From the NCBI GenBank assembly GCA_046350675.1, contig JAXLZZ010000005.1, positions 124,001 to 188,000 on the forward strand: a stretch of 64,000 nt of DNA. Direction: 5' to 3'. Each line of letters starts with the position of its first letter. Position 1 is the first letter of the stretch. The position numbers and the translations under genes are program-made. Below the pieces are notes generated by a model. That model was not told where the DNA came from and ran no database searches. It saw nothing but the letters and a program-made list of their open reading frames with translations. The DNA comes from JAXLZZ01 sp046350675 (GTDB lineage Bacteria > Patescibacteriota > Saccharimonadia > Saccharimonadales > UBA4665). Below, piece by piece: positions 33,354-41,152 of the stretch.

Positions 33354-33509
33354 TACAGTCAGATTTTATCTGCTAGAAGCATCAAATGCGGTGCAAATAA
33401 AAATATAGAAAAAGCGTTATAAAAACGACTGATCCGTACCTGAGAGACACGGTGAGGGTGGTTAACGCTCCATTAAAAACCATAACAACAAATGAGGGAG
33501 ACCGGACAA
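33354..33509 (+). ncRNA. Structured 5' leader, candidate cis-regulatory RNA, unassigned
   Basis: Three hairpins can be drawn: CAGAT/ATCTG (33360-33372), GCAT/ATGC (33379-33389), and a larger element closed by AGCGTTA (33413-33419) with TAACGCT (33463-33469) around an inner CCGT/ACGG stem with an 11-base loop ACCTGAGAGAC (33434-33452). I cannot match it to a known riboswitch class. It precedes a glutaredoxin-like gene and trxB, so a redox- or metabolite-sensing role is possible. Confidence 0.45.
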
Positions 33510-33758
33510 ATGGTCAAAAACATCACTATCTTCACTACTAACACCTGCGCATACTGCCAGATGGTCAAAAAGTATCTCGGCGCCAAAGGTATGAGCTACG
33601 AGGAAGTGAACCTCGATGAACACCCACATCGCCAAGCCGAAGCCTTGCAGCTTTCAGGTGCAATGACTGTACCAGTTACTGTCGTTACTAAGACTGATGA
33701 CAGCCAAGAAGTCGTGGTGGGCTATAACCTCGCCAAACTTGCCCCAGCCGTCGCGTAG
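33510..33758 (+). CDS. Glutaredoxin-like thiol-redox protein
   Basis: The 82-residue protein has a thioredoxin fold with a CxxC active site in TTNTCAYCQMVKKYL (about 8-22). The cis-proline segment GAMTVPVTVV (about 50-59) binds substrate thiols. It is of the NrdH/glutaredoxin size, and such proteins can be reduced by thioredoxin reductase, encoded 156 bases downstream. I use ATG 33510, with GGGAG nine bases upstream, rather than ATG 33492. Confidence 0.9.
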   Translation: MVKNITIFTTNTCAYCQMVKKYLGAKGMSYEEVNLDEHPHRQAEALQLSGAMTVPVTVVTKTDDSQEVVVGYNLAKLAPAVA

Positions 33759-33914
33759 GAAACAATTCTAGAGCGCACTACTGCGTTAGTAGCTGCGGTG
33801 CTCCTTCGCCGCACCGAAAGTGCGACTCAGTCCGCTTCTCGCTCCTGCCTTGTATTGCATCACTAGAATAGCTTCCTCAACAAGAATATTATTTATTGAT
33901 ACAATGGAGATCTA

Positions 33915-34874
33915 ATGGGAGAGACGAAAGACATTCCAAAGCATGATGTGATTATCATTGGCGCTGGTCCGGCTGCACTGACGGCTGCGATTTATACAAC
34001 TCGTGAAGACATTGATACGCTACTGTTCGAGCGCGCTGTAGTTGGCGGTTTAGCCGCGGTAACTGATAAAATCGATAATTATCCTGGTTTCCCAGATGGT
34101 GTCGAAGGTCTAACTTTGGCGCAAGAACTGCAAAAGCAGGCTGAGCGTTTCGGTGCCGTAATTGAACTTGGCGAAGTAACGGCGATCAAAGACGAAGGCG
34201 AATACAAGCGGCTTGAGACTACCAGTGGCGACATGCTCGCTAAAGCCGTGTTGATCGCGACAGGCTCAGATTATAAAAAGATCGGTGTACCGGGCGAAGA
34301 AGAATTCTATGCCAAAGGTGTACACTACTGTGCAACTTGTGACGGTGCATTTTATCGCGACAAAAAGCTAGTAGTAGTTGGTGGTGGAAACTCAGCAGTG
34401 CAAGAAGCAATTTTCTTAACGCGTTTTGCCACACACATTGATTTGTTAGTCCGCTCAAAACTGCGCGCTAGTGATGTGCTCCAAAAAGATCTCGACGAAA
34501 TGGTCAAAGCTGGCAAGATTACGGTGCACCTGAACACCACTACCGATGAGATTATTGGCGAGGGCAATATGGTCAATAAAGTTATCGGCACCAAAGACGG
34601 AGAAAAGACTGAATTTGCTGTCGACGGTGTGTTTGTATTTGTTGGCTTACTGCCGAACTCTCAATTCCTCAAAGACTCAGCAATTCGTCTGGATGAAATC
34701 GGTTTTGTGATGACCGATGAGCATCTTCAGACAGCAATTCCAGGCGTGTTCGCGTCAGGCGATATCCGTTCTGGTGCAACTATGCAAATCGCTTCAGCTG
34801 CAGGCGAAGGCGCCACTGCAGCTCTCAAAATTCGCGAATACCTAGAATCCCGCCCCCACCCCGTCCAGAATTAA
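33915..34874 (+). CDS. trxB: Thioredoxin reductase
   Basis: TrxB moves electrons from NADPH through FAD to a disulfide partner. The 319 residues show the FAD site GAGPAALTAAIYTTRE (about 17-32), the redox pair in YCATCDGAFYRD (about 137-148), the NADPH site GGGNSAVQEA (about 157-166) and the C-terminal FAD motif ASGDIRSG (about 278-285). A TACAAT and GGAG lie before the ATG. It is the likely reductant of the upstream glutaredoxin. Its stop overlaps the convergent FNR-like gene by four bases. Confidence 0.96.
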   Translation: MGETKDIPKHDVIIIGAGPAALTAAIYTTREDIDTLLFERAVVGGLAAVTDKIDNYPGFPDGVEGLTLAQELQKQAERFGAVIELGEVTAIKDEGEYKRLETTSGDMLAKAVLIATGSDYKKIGVPGEEEFYAKGVHYCATCDGAFYRDKKLVVVGGGNSAVQEAIFLTRFATHIDLLVRSKLRASDVLQKDLDEMVKAGKITVHLNTTTDEIIGEGNMVNKVIGTKDGEKTEFAVDGVFVFVGLLPNSQFLKDSAIRLDEIGFVMTDEHLQTAIPGVFASGDIRSGATMQIASAAGEGATAALKIREYLESRPHPVQN

Positions 34875-35575
34875 TAGGAAGGGTAATTAGGGAAGAAGTC
34901 TAGGACTAGTTGGGCGGGTTTGATGCCGGCTTTTTTGAGGTCCTTTTCGAGTGCTTCGGTCATTGGCTCGGGGCCTGATACGTAAATTAGTGTGTCTTCG
35001 TCTGGTTCGGTAATGCCGATAATCTTTTCGGCATCCAAGCGCCCGCGTTCACCTCCCCATGCTGAAGATGGATCGCTCACTATGGTGGTGGCATGGATAC
35101 CAGCGCGTTCGAAGGTTTTTTGAAAAATAATTTCATCTTCATTCCGCACCGCGTGCAGAAGCTTGATCGTACGGGTCTCACCAGTGTCCGAAAGCCAGTT
35201 TAAAATGCTATGGAACGGTGTAATGCCTATTCCGCCCGCCACAAAGACTAGCTTGGTTTGGATTAATTTGGGCAATACAAAATCTCCCATAGCCTCACTC
35301 ATTTCCAGTGTATCGCCTGGTTCAAGCTTCCAAAGAGCTTTTTTGAAGCTGCTCTGTTTTTCGTCGGCCCATTTGGTAGTTATGCTTAGGAATTCTTGCG
35401 TGGGAGAGGAAGACAACGTAAACCATCTCTTCTGGCCGCGGCTATCTGGATTGCTATGTTTCAGTGTCAACTCAATAAATTGCCCGGCTGTGTAGTCAAG
35501 TTTGCGTTCTGGCGTGAAGTAAAACGTGCGAATGTTGCTCGCTCGGTCTTTGCTATGATCAAAAGTTACCTGCAT
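34871..35575 (-). CDS. FNR-type FAD/NAD(P)-binding oxidoreductase
   Basis: The 234-residue protein is a ferredoxin reductase-like flavoprotein. It has an FAD-binding beta barrel with the RxFTLSS motif (RWFTLSSSP, about 50-58) and the NAD(P) domain with VAGGIGITPFHSIL (about 111-124) and YVSGPEPMTEALEKDL (about 199-214). There is no Fe-S cluster domain. It could pass electrons between NAD(P)H and a small carrier. TATACT is seven bases before the ATG, so it is probably leaderless. Confidence 0.9.
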   Translation of the reverse strand: MQVTFDHSKDRASNIRTFYFTPERKLDYTAGQFIELTLKHSNPDSRGQKRWFTLSSSPTQEFLSITTKWADEKQSSFKKALWKLEPGDTLEMSEAMGDFVLPKLIQTKLVFVAGGIGITPFHSILNWLSDTGETRTIKLLHAVRNEDEIIFQKTFERAGIHATTIVSDPSSAWGGERGRLDAEKIIGITEPDEDTLIYVSGPEPMTEALEKDLKKAGIKPAQLVLDFFPNYPSY

Positions 35576-35590
35576 TAACTCTAGTATAGC

Positions 35591-36259
35591 CTACTTCTCG
35601 AAGAGATCTGGGTAATCAGTGACAATGCCGTAGAGGCCTTGCGCCTGCCAGCGTTTGGCTTGCGCTGGATTGTTGACGGTGTAGGCCAGCAACTTGTGCT
35701 TGCGTGACATGCTGCGGATAAACCCCCACCAGAGCCAACGCTGATTCATACAGATATATTGAGCGTTAACTTCTCTCGCGCGTCGAGCTGCACGAACTCC
35801 ACTCCATTTCTCAATAACGACTTTAGGAAGTTCAGGCAATGCTTTGTGTGATTCACGCAGGATACCTTGGTCGAACGATGCTAGCCAAAGATCCTCGGCT
35901 TTCGAATTTGGCTTCTCAAGATAAAACTTGAGAATAGCGATAATGGGTTTTAGAGGCTCGCCAGCTTTGATTTCGATATAAAGAGGTACGGGCTGCCCAA
36001 TTTTTTCTAACACTTCTATAAAAGTTGCCAAGTCAGCTTTGTGCTGTTGAAGCTCTTTGTATGAAAAATCGGCGATGGTATGTTTGGCGCCATTAGGATC
36101 TGTGATCTCAGCATCATGATGGAGGACAACAACACCATCTTTAGTAACACGCAGATCAAACTCCAACGCGTCTACGTTGTGCGCAAGACCCTTGCGCAGG
36201 CTGGCGATAGTATTTTCGGGCGCTAATCCGCGCGCCCCGCGATGTCCAACAATTTTCAT
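35591..36259 (-). CDS. Glycerophosphodiester phosphodiesterase
   Basis: GDPD enzymes release glycerol-3-phosphate from deacylated phospholipids. The 222 residues contain the family start GHRGARGLAPENTIASLRKGL (quoted by HRGARG and PENT), the metal site EFDLRVTKDGVVVLHHD (about 33-49) and the later YIEIKAG (about 98-104). No signal peptide is present, so the enzyme is probably cytoplasmic. TACACT lies eight bases before the ATG. Confidence 0.95.
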   Translation of the reverse strand: MKIVGHRGARGLAPENTIASLRKGLAHNVDALEFDLRVTKDGVVVLHHDAEITDPNGAKHTIADFSYKELQQHKADLATFIEVLEKIGQPVPLYIEIKAGEPLKPIIAILKFYLEKPNSKAEDLWLASFDQGILRESHKALPELPKVVIEKWSGVRAARRAREVNAQYICMNQRWLWWGFIRSMSRKHKLLAYTVNNPAQAKRWQAQGLYGIVTDYPDLFEK

Positions 36260-36303
36260 CTGTAGATAGTGTACAATATCTATGAAACAAAGGAGATTGC
36301 TGA

Positions 36304-36831
36304 ATGGCTGATTTTAATCAAGTACTAACCCCGGGTGATTATCAAAATGGCACCGTAAACACTGTGGTAGAAATTCCGCAGGGAAGTTCATTGAAAATTG
36401 AATGGGATCGCGAGCGTGCGGTATTTATGATTGACCGTGTTGAGCCGGCTATTTACGCCAAGCCAGTTAACTATGGGTTTATTCCGCAGACACTTGATGA
36501 AGATGGTGACGAGCTAGACACATTGGTAGTCTGCCACGAACCGATTCCAACTGGCGTATGGCTTGAGGCCAAAATTATCGGTATTTTGAATTTTATTGAT
36601 GACGGCGAGGCTGATCACAAGGTGATTGTGGTGCCGGCAGACGATCGCAACTCTGGCGATAGCATCAATTCCCTCGATGATTTAGGCGAACGCTGGAAGC
36701 AGCAAATTACCGAGCACTTTACGCATTACAAAGACCTCAAAAAGCCCGGCACAACAAAAGTTGAGGGTTTTGGCGATGTCGAGCACGCCAAGAAGATCAT
36801 CGCTGAATCCATCGAACGCTACAAGGGCTAA
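36304..36831 (+). CDS. ppa: Inorganic pyrophosphatase (family I)
   Basis: Ppa splits pyrophosphate and so drives biosynthetic steps. The 175 residues match the soluble family I length and have the metal site DEDGDELDTLVV (about 65-76), YGFIPQTL (about 57-64), and VVPADDRN (about 109-116). An SD AAAGGAG is nine bases before the ATG. The next gene starts three bases after its stop. Confidence 0.96.
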   Translation: MADFNQVLTPGDYQNGTVNTVVEIPQGSSLKIEWDRERAVFMIDRVEPAIYAKPVNYGFIPQTLDEDGDELDTLVVCHEPIPTGVWLEAKIIGILNFIDDGEADHKVIVVPADDRNSGDSINSLDDLGERWKQQITEHFTHYKDLKKPGTTKVEGFGDVEHAKKIIAESIERYKG

Positions 36832-36833
36832 TT

Positions 36834-37613
36834 TTGGACTTCACAAACGACTTCTTCATACAAGCGCAAGGAGTCATCGAACGGTTTTTTCGTGCGCAGC
36901 GATCACACATCAAAGAACTACATGGCAAGGCTGATGTAGAGCTAAAAGCAGATCATACAGTTGTAACTGAACTCGATAAGCGACTTGAGCAAGAGTTGCG
37001 TGAAGAACTAGCGAAATTTGATTCTAAGATTGGTTTTGAAGGAGAAGAGTTTGGCATTGAGGGCAGCCGGGAGACGTACTGGTTAATTGATCCTATCGAT
37101 GGCACCGAGAACTTTGTTCGTGGCCTGCCGTTTGTACGAAACATTGTTACTCTAGTCGACAACAATAAGCCCGTTTTTGCGCTGGTATACAAGCCGATAA
37201 CTGATGAGTTATACGTAGCCGCCGAAGGTGAAGGAACATATCGCAATGGCATTCCAGTACACGTGAGTAGTAGATCGCTGGATAGATCCTGGATTGAGCT
37301 TTCGACTTGGCTCCCAAAAGCCGGCGCCGCAGAAGTAGCAACAGCTCTCAACCAGAAAATAAATGGTTTTCGTACAACTGGTGAATTTTTGTATGTCGTA
37401 GAAGGCAAGCTAGATGGCCTTGTGGGCTACAAAACTGGAGGCGGTCCATGGGATTATGCGCCAAGAGCATTACTCATCCAGGAAGCAGGCGGCAAGGTCG
37501 CCAACATTGGCAGTGATAGTTATGATTTTCGTAATAATGATTTCGTGATGGCCAACCCCGTGATCTTTGATGATTTGATGGAAATCATCACCAAAACTAT
37601 TGACAAAAAGTAG
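36834..37613 (+). CDS. Inositol monophosphatase family phosphatase
   Basis: The 259-residue protein has the two family signatures: WLIDPIDGTENFVRGLPF (about 81-98, metal-binding Asp-Pro-Ile-Asp-Gly-Thr) and GPWDYAPRALLIQEAGG (about 203-219). GEEFG (about 65-69) carries the upstream metal-binding Glu. Substrates in this family include inositol phosphates, fructose-1,6-bisphosphate and PAP, so a sugar-phosphatase role near the glycolytic operon is possible. The start is TTG, three bases after the ppa stop. Confidence 0.92.
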   Translation: MDFTNDFFIQAQGVIERFFRAQRSHIKELHGKADVELKADHTVVTELDKRLEQELREELAKFDSKIGFEGEEFGIEGSRETYWLIDPIDGTENFVRGLPFVRNIVTLVDNNKPVFALVYKPITDELYVAAEGEGTYRNGIPVHVSSRSLDRSWIELSTWLPKAGAAEVATALNQKINGFRTTGEFLYVVEGKLDGLVGYKTGGGPWDYAPRALLIQEAGGKVANIGSDSYDFRNNDFVMANPVIFDDLMEIITKTIDKK

Positions 37614-37655
37614 TATTGGATGGCTAGCATTGTGATATTAGTTGCATCTGTTGAG

Positions 37656-37815
37656 GGCACACTATACCAACCTCGCCCCTCAGCCTGCCTGCCCTCGCTA
37701 CACCAAAACAACCCCTAGCTCCTTCAATGTATCTTCAGATACACTTCAGTCGCTAAAAGCTGTTTTGGTATAGCGATCATCAAGCAATCTAAGAGACAGG
37801 TTGGAATAGTGTGCC
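37656..37815. ncRNA. 160-bp nested inverted-repeat element, candidate 6S-like RNA
   Basis: The ends GGCACACTATACCAACC (37656-37672) and GGTTGGAATAGTGTGCC (37799-37815) pair at 16 of 17 positions. They close a symmetric 24-by-24-base internal bubble, then a 14-bp helix (37697-37710 with 37761-37774, one mismatch), a TAGC/GCTA helix, and an apical TGTATC/GATACA hairpin with a TTCA loop. Size, closing stem, large central bubble and apical stem match 6S RNA architecture. The coding strand is uncertain: on the minus strand a TATTAT/TATAAA box lies just before GGCACAC; on the plus strand no promoter is clear. No protein frame is supported. Confidence 0.45.
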
Positions 37816-37829
37816 TTTATGTTTATAAT
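37801..37829 (+). promoter_or_regulatory. Promoter of the gap operon
   Basis: TTGGAA (37801-37806), 17 bases, TATAAT (37824-37829). The -35 is part of the 3' arm of the 160-bp hairpin element. AAAGGA lies ten bases before the gap ATG. Confidence 0.75.
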
Positions 37830-37876
37830 AAGAGCATAAGCAGTTACACTGAAAACATAAAAAAGGAATATCAATC

Positions 37877-38896
37877 ATGAAAACTCGGGTGGCAATCAAT
37901 GGCTTTGGCCGTATCGGACGCAACGCATTTAAAGTAGCGTTTGAACGAAGCGATATCGAGATCGTTGCGATCAACGACCTTACAGATACAAAAACACTAG
38001 CTCATCTACTCAAATACGACAGCAATTACGGAACCTATCAAAAAGATGTCGGTGCAGACGACAAAGGGATTATTGTAGACGGCAAGCATATTACCGTGTT
38101 CGCAGAGCGGGAACCATCTGCGCTGCCGTGGGGTAAACACAAGGTTGACATTGTTATTGAATCAACCGGTTTCTTCGTTGACCCAGAGAAGGCCAAGGCT
38201 CATATTGACGCTGGAGCCAAGAAAGTCGTGCTCAGTGCACCAGCTAAGGGCGAAGGCGCAACCACGATCGTACTCGGCGTAAATGAAGACAAGCTCGAAG
38301 AAGCAGGCGATATCATCAGCAATGCTTCGTGTACTACTAACTGTATTACTCCCGTTGCGTCGGTAATCGAGAGCAATTTTGGTATTGAAAAAGCAATGAT
38401 GACCACCGTTCACAGCTACACCGCTTCGCAGCGTTTGCAAGACGCTCCAGCTAAAGATTTACGTGAAGCCCGTAATGCAGCTGAGAATATCGTGCCAACT
38501 ACAACTGGTGCCAGTAAAGCTGCTGGACTAGCATTACCAGCCTTGCAGGGTATCTTTGGTGGCATGTCTATACGCGTTCCCACCCCAGTTGTGTCGCTCA
38601 GCGACTTTGTAATCATCACCAAGCGCGATGTGACTGTCGAAGAAGTGAATGAAGTGTTTAAGAAAGCAGCCAAAGAGCCGTACTATCAGGGAATCTTGGA
38701 TGTGAATGAAGATGAATTAGTAAGCAAAGATTTTGTGGGTAATAGTCATAGCTGTATTGTCGACCTCAAACTCACAGCAGTAACTGGCGGCAACATGCTT
38801 AAGGTAGTAGCTTGGTACGACAATGAGTGGGGCTATAGTAACCGACTTGTAGAAGTTGTAGCTGATACCGGCCGCTTGTTACATAAGAAGAAATAG
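37877..38896 (+). CDS. gap: Glyceraldehyde-3-phosphate dehydrogenase
   Basis: GapA oxidises glyceraldehyde-3-phosphate to 1,3-bisphosphoglycerate in glycolysis. The 339 residues have the Rossmann start NGFGRIGRNAFK (about 7-18), Asp in IVAINDL (about 31-37, suggesting NAD), the catalytic SNASCTTNCITP (about 152-163, Cys first in CTTN), a His in TTVHSYTASQ (about 178-187) and the C-terminal WYDNEWGYSNR. It leads a run of central-carbon genes. Confidence 0.97.
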   Translation: MKTRVAINGFGRIGRNAFKVAFERSDIEIVAINDLTDTKTLAHLLKYDSNYGTYQKDVGADDKGIIVDGKHITVFAEREPSALPWGKHKVDIVIESTGFFVDPEKAKAHIDAGAKKVVLSAPAKGEGATTIVLGVNEDKLEEAGDIISNASCTTNCITPVASVIESNFGIEKAMMTTVHSYTASQRLQDAPAKDLREARNAAENIVPTTTGASKAAGLALPALQGIFGGMSIRVPTPVVSLSDFVIITKRDVTVEEVNEVFKKAAKEPYYQGILDVNEDELVSKDFVGNSHSCIVDLKLTAVTGGNMLKVVAWYDNEWGYSNRLVEVVADTGRLLHKKK

Positions 38897-38901
38897 GGCC
38901 A

Positions 38902-39351
38902 ATGAAGATTCTGCTTGGCGCCGACCACAACGGATACGAGTACAAGCAAAAACTGCTTGCTGTTTTGCAGCGGTCAGGTCATGAAGTTGTCGATTTGAGC
39001 GCTGAGGCGCCAAAGCCGGATGACGATTTTCCTACCTTTGCTGGTCGAGTCGTTCATGAAATCTTGGCAGACAGCGACCCAGACACCAAAGGCATACTGA
39101 TTTGTGGCAGCGGGCAGGGCATGTGTATGGCTGCAAATCGATTCAAAGGCATTCGAGCGAGTCTGTGCTGGAATATTGAAGAGGCGCGTGCTGCACGCAA
39201 TGACGATGACAGCAATGTGCTATGTCTTGCGGCTCGCTATCTATCCATTGAAGAAACTGAAGCTATTGTGAACACCTGGCTGTCGACGCCCTTTGCTGGT
39301 GCCGCTCGCTTCAAACGCCGCATTAACCAACTAGATCAATTAACCCCATAA
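38902..39351 (+). CDS. rpiB: Ribose-5-phosphate isomerase B
   Basis: RpiB converts ribose-5-phosphate and ribulose-5-phosphate. The 149 residues show GADHNGYEYKQKL (about 5-17), the active-site loop ICGSGQGMCMAANRFKGIRA (about 71-90), where the catalytic Cys and anion hole lie, and the C-terminal RFKRRINQLD. It starts five bases after gap and is two bases before rpe. Confidence 0.96.
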   Translation: MKILLGADHNGYEYKQKLLAVLQRSGHEVVDLSAEAPKPDDDFPTFAGRVVHEILADSDPDTKGILICGSGQGMCMAANRFKGIRASLCWNIEEARAARNDDDSNVLCLAARYLSIEETEAIVNTWLSTPFAGAARFKRRINQLDQLTP

Positions 39352-39352
39352 T

Positions 39353-39988
39353 ATGCCCATCATCTGCCCTACTATTACTGCCTTTGACCCTCATGAGTAT
39401 AGAGTGCAGATGGAGCAGATTATTCCATTTGCAAAGAGGGTGCATATAGATCTTATGGATGGCGTGTTCGCGCCTACAAAATCTCCAGATTTGCAACATA
39501 GTTGGTGGCCACATGAAATTGAAGCGGATATTCACCTAATGTATCAGGAGCCAGAGAAGTATCTTGACCAGCTGATTCGGATGAAGCCGCACATGGTGAT
39601 TGTGCATAACGAAGCGCATTTGCATCATATGCATTTTGCTGCGCAGCTACACAGAGAAGGGATTAAAGTCGGCCTAGCAGTCTTAAAGGAGACTCCTATT
39701 GAATGGGCGTATCAAATCATGCATTCCTTTGACCACGTGCTGGTGTTTAGCGGTAATCTTGGCCATCATGGCGGCGAAGCCGATCTAACTCTTCTCGATA
39801 AAGTGCAAAAGATTCGCGAACATCATCCCGACGTGGAAATTGGCTGGGATGGCGGGATTAACGACCAAAACATCAGACAACTTGTACAAGCCGGCGTGGA
39901 GGTCTTAAACACTGGCGGCTTTATCCAAAAATCTGCCAACCCAACTAACGCTTATGCTAAACTTGAATCAGAGATAACGAACCCATAA
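39353..39988 (+). CDS. rpe: Ribulose-phosphate 3-epimerase (divergent)
   Basis: The 211 residues are a TIM-barrel of the Rpe family: an HIDLMDGVFAPTKSP block (about 32-46) with the metal and catalytic Asp, MVIVHNEAHLHH (about 80-91, where a His-Asp is usual), and the C-terminal IGWDGGINDQNIRQLVQAGVEVLNTGG (quoted by its start, about 163-173). It lacks the exact HxMD and EVDGG signatures (IDLMDG, WDGG are close), so epimerase function is likely but not certain. Its place between rpiB and the transketolase supports it. Confidence 0.85.
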   Translation: MPIICPTITAFDPHEYRVQMEQIIPFAKRVHIDLMDGVFAPTKSPDLQHSWWPHEIEADIHLMYQEPEKYLDQLIRMKPHMVIVHNEAHLHHMHFAAQLHREGIKVGLAVLKETPIEWAYQIMHSFDHVLVFSGNLGHHGGEADLTLLDKVQKIREHHPDVEIGWDGGINDQNIRQLVQAGVEVLNTGGFIQKSANPTNAYAKLESEITNP

Positions 39989-39990
39989 TT

Positions 39991-40845
39991 ATGCAGAAAC
40001 TTCCGATTGACCGCCTAGAGGTAATTGCCAACGATATTCGTGAGGATATTATTCGCATGCTTGAGCATGCAGGGAGTGGGCATAGTGCCGGTCCGTTAGG
40101 CTTGGCTGATATTTTCACAGCTTTGTATTTTGACATTATGAAACATGATCCCAAGAACCCCGATTGGGATGAGCGCGACATCCTGCTGCTCAGCAATGGA
40201 CATTGTGTGCCAGTACGATACGTAGCGATGGCGCACGCGGGGTACTTCCCTAAAAGAGAGCTGCTCACTCTACGACAATTTGGGTCCCGTCTGCAAGGGC
40301 ACCCAGAACGCACGCGCTTGCCGGGCCTAGAAAACACTAGCGGTCCCCTAGGCTGCGGCTTAAGCCAGGCTTGCGGCATGGCGCTTGCACTTCGCATGAA
40401 TAAACAAGATCATCGCTGGGTCTATGTAGTCATGGGCGATGGCGAGTTGGACGAAGGTAATATTTGGGAAGCGGCAATGTTGGCTGGCAAAGAAAAACTC
40501 CACAATATTATCGGTATCATTGATCGCAACAATATCCAGATTGATGGTCCAACCGAAGCAGTTATGCCGCTTGAGGACTTAAAAGGTAAATGGGAGTCAT
40601 TTGGCTGGCATGTGCTAGAGGTTGATGGGCACAACATCGACGCAATTATTGATGCCTGTGCGATGGCTCGGGCAATCCAGGAGAAACCAATTATGATTAT
40701 TGCTCATACCATTCCAGGGAAAGGTGTTGATTTTATGGAAGGTGATTTCCACTGGCACGGTATGCCACCCAATCATGAACAAGCTAAAGTGGCGTTGCAT
40801 GAGCTGCGTACATTAGGAGGAAAAATAAGGAGCGAACATGAATAG
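39991..40845 (+). CDS. Transketolase, N-terminal (thiamine-diphosphate binding) subunit
   Basis: The 284 residues cover the pyrophosphate domain: GSGHSAGPLGLADI (about 29-42), GPLGCGLSQACGMALALR (about 115-132), and the ThDP motif GDGELDEGNIWEAAMLAG (about 149-166) with NIIGIIDRNNIQIDG. The other half is a separate gene, 41149-42126. Split transketolases occur in archaea and many CPR bacteria. It ends eight bases inside the start of the small membrane gene. Confidence 0.95.
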   Translation: MQKLPIDRLEVIANDIREDIIRMLEHAGSGHSAGPLGLADIFTALYFDIMKHDPKNPDWDERDILLLSNGHCVPVRYVAMAHAGYFPKRELLTLRQFGSRLQGHPERTRLPGLENTSGPLGCGLSQACGMALALRMNKQDHRWVYVVMGDGELDEGNIWEAAMLAGKEKLHNIIGIIDRNNIQIDGPTEAVMPLEDLKGKWESFGWHVLEVDGHNIDAIIDACAMARAIQEKPIMIIAHTIPGKGVDFMEGDFHWHGMPPNHEQAKVALHELRTLGGKIRSEHE

Positions 40846-41152
40846 GATTGGTCGACGACGAAACACTGATGGCAAGTTTGCCCGTCAATACTCAGTCAAA
40901 TATCTGGTGTTTTTATGGGTGTGTAGTGCGCTCAGCATCGGCTTGTTATACATTGCTGGAAACGCACTCACGGATAGCATCGCAGCATTTCAATCCTGCG
41001 ATACCAATAACACAGGCCTTTCAATCAGTAGCTGTGGTAAGCAAGGGTTGAATGTGGGCGATGTGATAATCTTTGCACTATTTGCTGCATCCGCAGCCTT
41101 AACGGTTAGTCTATTCACCATGAGTTGGCGTAAAACAAGGGGACGTGAGTGA
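40838..41152 (+). CDS. Small membrane protein between the transketolase halves, 104 aa
   Basis: I do not recognise this protein. A basic N-terminus (MNRIGRRRNTDGKFARQYSVK) precedes membrane segment 1 (about 25-46). A 30-residue loop with two cysteines (SCDTNNTGLSISSCGKQG) leads to segment 2 (about 72-95) and a basic C-terminus. The two cysteines suggest an exported loop with a disulfide. It overlaps tktN by eight bases and tktC by four (GTGA), so it is fully embedded in the transketolase operon. A role in tethering the enzyme is only speculation. Confidence 0.75.
   Translation: MNRIGRRRNTDGKFARQYSVKYLVFLWVCSALSIGLLYIAGNALTDSIAAFQSCDTNNTGLSISSCGKQGLNVGDVIIFALFAASAALTVSLFTMSWRKTRGRE

Larger units (their letters stand above)
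33200..33509 (+). other. 310-bp non-coding interval before the glutaredoxin gene
   Basis: The first 118 bases (33200-33318) hold no gene; there is an imperfect GTGTAGC/GCTA..CAC hairpin near 33252-33275. The rest contains a promoter (33319-33347) and a structured leader (33354-33509) described separately. Confidence 0.7.

Noticed and set aside
33320..33480. tmRNA, RNase P RNA or SRP RNA in the leader before the glutaredoxin gene
   Set aside because: No tRNA-like end, no GAGGAAAGTCC-type P RNA core and no SRP GGAAGGAAGC loop is present.
37656..37815. 160-bp inverted repeat as a MITE
   Set aside because: No target-site duplication flanks it (TTGAG before, TTTAT after), and the nested internal helices look like RNA structure rather than transposon ends.
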